Shown piece by piece: positions 58,817 to 64,000 of a DNA stretch of 64,000 bases. The position numbers and the translations under genes are program-made. Position 1 is the stretch's first letter, and every line of letters starts with the position of its first letter. The notes beneath the pieces were generated by a model. It was not told the DNA's origin. It saw nothing but the letters and a program-made list of their open reading frames with translations, and ran no database searches. The DNA is from CAZNPU01 sp964575335. Its GTDB lineage: Bacteria; Planctomycetota; Phycisphaerae; Phycisphaerales; SM1A02. Where the stretch lies: NCBI GenBank assembly GCA_964575335.1, contig CAZNPU010000010.1, positions 39,769-103,768 of the forward strand, read 5' to 3'.

Positions 58817-61228
58817 ATGCCACTTCGATTTACACAACGCATTCTCGAGCATCTGGCTCATGAGCACTACAAGCCCTCACCGCTCCGTGTGATTGCTCGT
58901 GAGATGCACATCGAGCCGGAGCAGCGTGAGGCTTTTGAACAGGCGGTGGCGCAGCTGGCTGAGCAGGGGCGTATTGTGCTCCGCGATGATGGTGTGGTGC
59001 GGCTCCCCAGCTACAGCGCTCTGCCCGGTGACGGCGATGAGATCACCGGCAAGTTTCGGCTGAATCGCAAAGGCTTCGGCTTCATCATCCCCGATTCCCC
59101 CATGCGCGAAGGGGACCTCTTTGTGCCGCCGGGCTATGCCGGCAGCGCGATCTCCGGCGACCGCGTTCGCGCCAAGGTGCTGCGCGCCGGTCGCGCTCGT
59201 GCGGAGTCCGGCCGCAACCCGTTCATCGGGCGTGTGGTGGAAGTCCTCGAGCGGGGGCAGGAACACTTTGTCGGCGTACTGGTGAAAGAGCAGAATCGCT
59301 GGTTTGTCGAGCCCGACGGTCGCTCACTGCATGAGCCGGTGCTGATCCGCGATCCGCACGCCAAGAACGCCAAAGCGGGCGACAAGGTCGTGATCGAGCT
59401 GCTGCATTACCCCGAGGACCAGTACGTTGCTGAGGGGGTGATCGTGCGCGTGCTTGGCGAAGCCGGCCGGCCCGATGTGGAAACCCAGGCGGTGATCGCA
59501 GCGCACAGTTTGCGAACGGAGTTTCCCGAACCGTGCATCGAACAGGCTCGCCAGGCGTCGCGCAAGTTCGACAGCGAAGCGGCTGGCCCGTGGCAGGATC
59601 GGGAAGATCTCACCAGCAAGTTCATCTTCACGATCGACCCGCCCGACGCCAGGGATTTCGACGACGCCATTTCCATCGACTACGACGATCAGCGCGACGA
59701 GTGGACCCTGGGCGTTCACATTGCTGACGTTTCGCATTTCATCCCCCGCGGCAGCCCGCTTGATGAAGAAGCACGCGAACGCGGCAACAGCGTTTATCTT
59801 CCGCGGCTGGTCATTCCGATGCTGCCGGAGGTGTTGTCCAATGGCGTGTGCTCGCTGCAGGAGGGCGTGATCCGTTTCACCAAATCGGTGTTCATCACCT
59901 TCGACAACAAAGGCAAAGTGCTGCATCAGCGGCTGGCATCCAGTGTGATTTCGTCGCGCAAGCGGCTGACGTATCTGGAAGCTCAAGCGCTTATTGATGG
60001 TGATGAAAAAGAAGCTCGCAAGCACGCCCGAACCGAGCCGAATTACACCGACGAGTTGATTGACGCATTGCGCAAATGTGACACGTTGGCGCGCATTCTT
60101 CAGGACCGCCGCATGCGCGATGGCATGATCGTGCTTGCGTTGCCCGAGGTGGAGCTTGTTTTTGATGACGAAGGCCGCGTGATCGACGTGCAGCCGGAGG
60201 ACAACGCATTCACCCACAAGATCATCGAAATGTTCATGGTGGAAGCGAACGAAGCGCTGGCACGCACATTCGATTCGCTCGGCGTTCCCATTCTTCGCCG
60301 CATCCACCCCGATCCGGCGCATGGCGATATTGAAGAGTTGCGCATGTTCGCCAAAGCAGCGCATGTGAACGTGCCCGATGAGCCGACGCGTCGCGATTTG
60401 CAGATTCTGCTGGAAGCAACGAAGAACACGCCCGCCGCCCGTGCGATTCACTTTGCGGTGCTGCGCACGCTCAGCAAGGCCAGTTACAGTCCTGCGCTGG
60501 TTGGCCATTTTGCCCTGGCGTCGGAACATTACGCGCACTTCACCAGTCCCATTCGCCGGTATCCCGATCTCACATTGCATCGGGTGATGCAGGCGTATCT
60601 GGACGCCACCGACAATGGCCGGGATGTCGGCGGGCGCAAGCGCCGCGAAGTGAGCAAGCGATTGATGCGCGACAGTCGCGTGATCGATGAGGCGGAACTG
60701 ATCGATCTTGGCCGGCATTGCAGCGAAACTGAAATCGAAGCGGAAATGGCCGAGCGCGAGCTGCGCGAGTTTCTCGTGATGCAGTTCCTCGCTGAGAAGC
60801 ACCTTGGCGATGAGTTCACCGCAGTGGTGACCGGACTGATGTCCAGCGGCGTATTTGTATCGATCGATCGTTTCCTTGTGGAAGGCAAGGTCAAAACCAG
60901 TGAACTGCCTTCTGCTGACGGTCGGCCGGATCGGTGGATTATCAATGCGCTGACCGGCCGGGCAACCGCTGCCCGTTCCGGCGCAGTCTTGGCGGTGGGG
61001 GATATTGTGACGGTGCAGATTGTGGCGGTTGATCTGGCGTCCAGGCACCTTGATCTGCTGATTACGAAAATGCCCGAACGCCCCGCTGCTGCGCCCAGCG
61101 GAGAAAGCTGGCGCGACCGGCGCGAGATCGGTCGGCGGGAAAAGAGCAGCGCTCGCAAGCCCAAGGGCAAAGACCGAGGCAAGCGTTCGGGCTACAAGCA
61201 GGGCCGCCGCGGACGCAAGTCGCGATGA
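58817..61228 (+). CDS. rnr: Ribonuclease R
   Basis: 803 residues. An N-terminal winged-helix (about 1-65), cold-shock-like OB domains (GKFRLNRKGFGFIIPD, GDLFVPPGYAGSAISGDRV), and the RNB catalytic domain with TIDPPDARDFDDAISI, which carries the Asp cluster for two magnesium ions. Further blocks: GVHIADVSHFI, RGNSVYLPRLVIPMLPE, YAHFTSPIRRYPDLTLHR. Then an S1 domain (GDEFTAVVTGLMSSGVFVSI) and a strongly basic tail (KPKGKDRGKRSGYKQGRRGR). A processive 3'-5' exonuclease that degrades structured RNA. The next gene begins 18 bp downstream, so the two probably share a transcript. Confidence 0.95.
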   Translation: MPLRFTQRILEHLAHEHYKPSPLRVIAREMHIEPEQREAFEQAVAQLAEQGRIVLRDDGVVRLPSYSALPGDGDEITGKFRLNRKGFGFIIPDSPMREGDLFVPPGYAGSAISGDRVRAKVLRAGRARAESGRNPFIGRVVEVLERGQEHFVGVLVKEQNRWFVEPDGRSLHEPVLIRDPHAKNAKAGDKVVIELLHYPEDQYVAEGVIVRVLGEAGRPDVETQAVIAAHSLRTEFPEPCIEQARQASRKFDSEAAGPWQDREDLTSKFIFTIDPPDARDFDDAISIDYDDQRDEWTLGVHIADVSHFIPRGSPLDEEARERGNSVYLPRLVIPMLPEVLSNGVCSLQEGVIRFTKSVFITFDNKGKVLHQRLASSVISSRKRLTYLEAQALIDGDEKEARKHARTEPNYTDELIDALRKCDTLARILQDRRMRDGMIVLALPEVELVFDDEGRVIDVQPEDNAFTHKIIEMFMVEANEALARTFDSLGVPILRRIHPDPAHGDIEELRMFAKAAHVNVPDEPTRRDLQILLEATKNTPAARAIHFAVLRTLSKASYSPALVGHFALASEHYAHFTSPIRRYPDLTLHRVMQAYLDATDNGRDVGGRKRREVSKRLMRDSRVIDEAELIDLGRHCSETEIEAEMAERELREFLVMQFLAEKHLGDEFTAVVTGLMSSGVFVSIDRFLVEGKVKTSELPSADGRPDRWIINALTGRATAARSGAVLAVGDIVTVQIVAVDLASRHLDLLITKMPERPAAAPSGESWRDRREIGRREKSSARKPKGKDRGKRSGYKQGRRGRKSR

Positions 61229-61246
61229 GTTGCGCTACCCTTGCGT

Positions 61247-62119
61247 ATGGCCGACTTACGCATCGGCATTTCGGGTTGGAACTATCCGATGTGGCGCGGT
61301 TTGTTTTATCCGCGCGGCCTGGCGCAGCGGCGTGAGCTGCAGTATGCCGCGAATATATTCAACTCCATCGAAATCAACAGCTCGTTCTATTCGCTTAAGA
61401 AGCCAGCGGATTACGAACATTGGCGCGATCAGGCGCCAAGCGATTTTGTTTATGCGGTCAAAGGCGGGCGATTCATCACGCAGATGAAGAAGCTGCGCGA
61501 CGTTGAAATTCCGCTGGCGAATTTCTTTGCGTCCGGCGTGTTGAAACTGGGCGAGAAGCTCGGGCCGATCCTCTGGCAGTTTCCGAAGCAGCTTGGCTTT
61601 CTGCCTGAGCGATTTGAGCGGTTTCTGGAACTGCTGCCGTGCGATATCAGACAGGCAGCGAAATTGGCCAGGCATCACGACGAGAACGTGCGCGGCCGTA
61701 CGTGGATTCCCGCGCGCGTGAGGCACAACCGAGCGATCCGCCATGCGTTTGAAACTCGGCATCCAAGTTATGTATGCGATGAATTTGTTGCGATGCTGCA
61801 CCGGCACAATGTCGCGTGGGTGTTTGCCGACACTGCAAAGCAGTATCCATATGCCGAGGACATCACCGCTGATTTCGTGTACGTTCGCCTGCACGGTTCT
61901 ACGCAGCTGTACGCCAGCCGCTATACCGACGATGAATTGGCCTGGTGGGCAAGGCGCATCAGGATATGGCTGGCGGGCGGAGAAGCGGCAGATGCGATTC
62001 GGTGTTCGCACGTTGAACCAGCCAGCCGCACGTCTCGGGATGTCTATGTGTATTTCGACAACGACGCCAATGCGCACGCGCCGTTCGACGCCATGCGGCT
62101 GCGCGAGATGCTGCTGTAA
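61247..62119 (+). CDS. DUF72 family protein
   Basis: 290 residues from the ATG at 61247; a TTG at 61241 is also in frame. A TIM-barrel-like DUF72 protein: ADLRIGISGWNYPMWRGLFYP (in part), YAANIFNSIEINSSFYSL, FVYAVKGGRFITQMKKL, LGPILWQFPKQLGF, ADFVYVRLHGSTQLYASRYTDDEL (in part) and the closing DVYVYFDNDANAHAPFDAMRL (in part). The family is widespread and the reaction unknown; structural likeness to sugar isomerases has been noted. It starts 18 bp after rnr, and a short hairpin with TTTT follows its stop. Confidence 0.87.
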   Translation: MADLRIGISGWNYPMWRGLFYPRGLAQRRELQYAANIFNSIEINSSFYSLKKPADYEHWRDQAPSDFVYAVKGGRFITQMKKLRDVEIPLANFFASGVLKLGEKLGPILWQFPKQLGFLPERFERFLELLPCDIRQAAKLARHHDENVRGRTWIPARVRHNRAIRHAFETRHPSYVCDEFVAMLHRHNVAWVFADTAKQYPYAEDITADFVYVRLHGSTQLYASRYTDDELAWWARRIRIWLAGGEAADAIRCSHVEPASRTSRDVYVYFDNDANAHAPFDAMRLREMLL

Positions 62120-62137
62120 TACGCTGGCCGTTTGCTG

Positions 62138-62162
62138 CAGGCGACGGTCAGCCGCCTGTTTT
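62138..62162 (+). terminator. Terminator candidate after the DUF72 gene
   Basis: CAGGCG (62138-62143) pairs with CGCCTG (62153-62158) around a 9-base loop, followed by TTTT at 62159-62162. It starts 18 bp after the stop codon. Confidence 0.5.
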
Positions 62163-62302
62163 ACAGCCGCGGCGGCGTGGATAAAGCAGCCCCGTTATGC
62201 CGATGGCAGCGCAGCAGCCGGCAAATTCGCATGAGAAGTGCTTTTGCACTTGCGCCGCTTCGGCTAGAGTCATAAGCCCAACCTGATCCATCGAGGTGCA
62301 TC

Positions 62303-64000
62303 ATGACCAACGTTCTGCACGACCAATCGAGCATCGACTCTGTCCTTCAGGAAAATCGAGTGTTCGAACCGCCTGCGGATTTCGATGCGGCCATTGGCGG
62401 CTCGTACATCAAGTCGCTGGATGAGTACCGGGCGCTCTACAAGCGGTCCATCGAAGATCCCGCGGGTTTCTGGGACGAAAAAGCCCGTGAGCTGGACTGG
62501 TTTGAATACTGGTCGCCCGATGCTGTGGTGCAGTGGAATCCGCCTGATGCGAAGTGGTTTGTGGGCGGCAAGACCAACATCTGCCACAACTGCGTCGATC
62601 GCCAGGTGAATAACGGCTTCGGCGATCAGACCGCCATTATCTGGGAGGGCGAGCCGGAAATCGTGCCCTCATCCATTGGAGCCGATCAGCAGCATGGTCA
62701 TGAGATCAGGCGGCTTACCTACCGCGACCTGCAGCGCGAAACCGCCAAGCTCGGAAACGTGTTAAAGAAGCTGGGTGTGCAAAAAGGCGATGTCGTCACG
62801 TTGTACATGGGCATGGTGCCCGAACTGGCGATCGCCATGCTTGCCTGCGCGCGAATCGGCGCGATTCATTCGGTGATCTTCGGCGGATTTTCCGCTCAGG
62901 CCATTGCCGACCGCGTCAAGGACGCCAAGAGCAAAGTCATCATCACCTGCGACGGCGGTTGGCGGCGAGGCAACATCGTGCCGCTGAAAAACAACGTTGA
63001 TGCTGCGTGCGCCATGAGCGGAGGCGAATCGGTGCAGCACGTCATCGTCTTCAAGCGATGCGGAAACTCCATCAGTTGGAACAAACACCGCGATCACTGG
63101 TGGCATGATCTCATGCTTGCTGCAGATGACGATTGCCCCTGCGAACCCATGGACAGCGAAGACATGTTGTTCCTGCTTTATACATCCGGTTCGACCGGCA
63201 AGCCCAAGGGCATCATGCACACCACCGGCGGGTACATGGTGTTTGCGTATCTGACGAGCAAGTACGTCTTCAACCTCGTGCCTGATGCGCCGCAGAAGAG
63301 CGCAGCATCCAGTGGTCAGTCTGCTTCAAAGCATCCGCAGCTGTTTTGGTGTACCGCGGACATCGGCTGGGTGACGGGGCACTCCTATATTGTGTACGGC
63401 GTATTGCCCAATCGCGTACCCACGTTCATGTATGAAGGCGCGCCGAACTTTCCGCGCGAGGATCGCTTCTGGGACATTATCGAACGACATAAGATCACGC
63501 ACTTTTACACTGCGCCGACAGCCATTCGCGCATTTATGAAGTGGGGTGATGAGCATCCTCGGAAGCACGATCTTTCAAGCTTGAAGATACTGGGCACTGT
63601 GGGCGAACCAATCAACCCCGAAGCGTGGATGTGGTATCACCGCGTCATCGGGGGAGAACGTTGTCCGATTGTGGATACGTGGTGGCAGACGGAAACGGGT
63701 GGGATCATGATCAGCCCTCTCCCCGGAGTGACTGCCACGAAGCCCGGTTCCTGCACCCGTCCGCTTCCGGGGGTCGTTCCCGCGATCGTCAACGAAAAAG
63801 GAGAGCCTCTTGGCCCGAATCAGGGGGGGCTGCTGGTGATGACGCAGCCTTGGCCTCATATGCTTCGGACTCTGTATGGCGACCATGAGCGTTTCAAGGA
63901 AACCTATTTTGGAAAGCTCCCGGGGCTGTACTTTGCCGGCGATGGAGCGCGAAAGGATCAGGATGGCTACTACTGGGTGATGGGACGTGTGGACGACGTC
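62303..64000 (+). CDS. acs: Acetyl-CoA synthetase, N-terminal 566 residues (3' end outside the window)
   Basis: Open from the ATG at 62303 (GAGG 7 bases upstream) to the window end, 566 codons of a protein usually near 650. ANL-superfamily enzyme making acetyl-CoA from acetate, ATP and CoA. Visible in order: FWDEKARELDWF, VYMGMVPELAIAMLACARIGAIHSVIFGGFS (as LYMGMVPELAIAMLACARIG and HSVIFGGFS), the P-loop-like LLYTSGSTGKPKGIMHTTGG (about residue 293), WCTADIGWVTGHSYIVYGVL, FYTAPTAIRAFMKWG, TVGEPINPEAW, and the adenylate motif DTWWQTETGG (about residue 458). The catalytic Lys acylation motif lies beyond the edge. Monocistronic here. Confidence 0.95.
   Translation, partial: MTNVLHDQSSIDSVLQENRVFEPPADFDAAIGGSYIKSLDEYRALYKRSIEDPAGFWDEKARELDWFEYWSPDAVVQWNPPDAKWFVGGKTNICHNCVDRQVNNGFGDQTAIIWEGEPEIVPSSIGADQQHGHEIRRLTYRDLQRETAKLGNVLKKLGVQKGDVVTLYMGMVPELAIAMLACARIGAIHSVIFGGFSAQAIADRVKDAKSKVIITCDGGWRRGNIVPLKNNVDAACAMSGGESVQHVIVFKRCGNSISWNKHRDHWWHDLMLAADDDCPCEPMDSEDMLFLLYTSGSTGKPKGIMHTTGGYMVFAYLTSKYVFNLVPDAPQKSAASSGQSASKHPQLFWCTADIGWVTGHSYIVYGVLPNRVPTFMYEGAPNFPREDRFWDIIERHKITHFYTAPTAIRAFMKWGDEHPRKHDLSSLKILGTVGEPINPEAWMWYHRVIGGERCPIVDTWWQTETGGIMISPLPGVTATKPGSCTRPLPGVVPAIVNEKGEPLGPNQGGLLVMTQPWPHMLRTLYGDHERFKETYFGKLPGLYFAGDGARKDQDGYYWVMGRVDDV

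Noticed and set aside
59324..61048. 574-codon minus-strand frame
   Set aside because: Antisense shadow of RNase R.

Overview
The window looks like a chromosomal segment of a GC-rich bacterium of the PVC group, most likely a planctomycete of the class Phycisphaerae. The evidence is a planctomycete-style dockerin-like tail (tandem GDGxxNxDDLLAVxxxWG units) on a secreted beta-helix protein, a PEP-CTERM-like sorting signal (PAPGAGLALLGL followed by RRRRR), zinc-ribbon membrane proteins, a cyclase/Ser-Thr kinase/TPR protein, and a duplicated groEL. No rRNA, tRNA, CRISPR array, phage or insertion sequence was recognised.

Layout. 1-4.1 kb: the end of an ankyrin protein and a large secreted beta-helix protein with GGAI/FxxN repeats. 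4.1-11.8 kb: housekeeping genes (NIF3, PhoH, Bax-inhibitor-like, RibB with a degenerate GTP cyclohydrolase II domain, M42 peptidase, DinB-like). 11.9-20.8 kb: an accessory block with a cyclase-kinase-TPR gene broken by one frameshift, then two tandem paralogues of about 855 aa that are secreted, helical and internally duplicated. 20.8-31 kb: methyltransferase, panB, acyl-CoA carboxylase beta subunit, pilT, a secreted TPR metalloprotease, truncated haemoglobin, and a corC-like gene overlapping ybeY. 31-37.3 kb: nuoD and nuoE are separated from nuoF by about 2.5 kb carrying a Rnk-like factor, a universal stress protein and a small conserved-looking ORF. A 220-bp array of about 20-bp T-rich units lies between nuoF and ybeY.

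38-51 kb: a PEP-CTERM protein and a haem oxygenase, each with a palindrome at its predicted transcription start; a MoeB/ThiF enzyme; a phosphate/magnesium group (Na/Pi cotransporter, PhoU, MgtE); hpt with a PH-domain membrane protein; pheA; a MoxR ATPase; and a zinc-ribbon membrane protein. 51.5-58 kb: a protein-folding cluster, groEL1-groES-groEL2-dnaJ-grpE, followed by an FmdB-type zinc ribbon. 58-64 kb: a small secreted protein, RNase R, a DUF72 protein, and acetyl-CoA synthetase running off the right edge.

Most genes sit alone or in pairs, and operons are short. Where the ATG with a Shine-Dalgarno sequence lies inside the longest open frame, the start was moved to it. The least familiar content is the tandem LTxxQ-like proteins beside the cyclase-kinase, the 40-bp higher-order T-tract array, and the split nuo locus.
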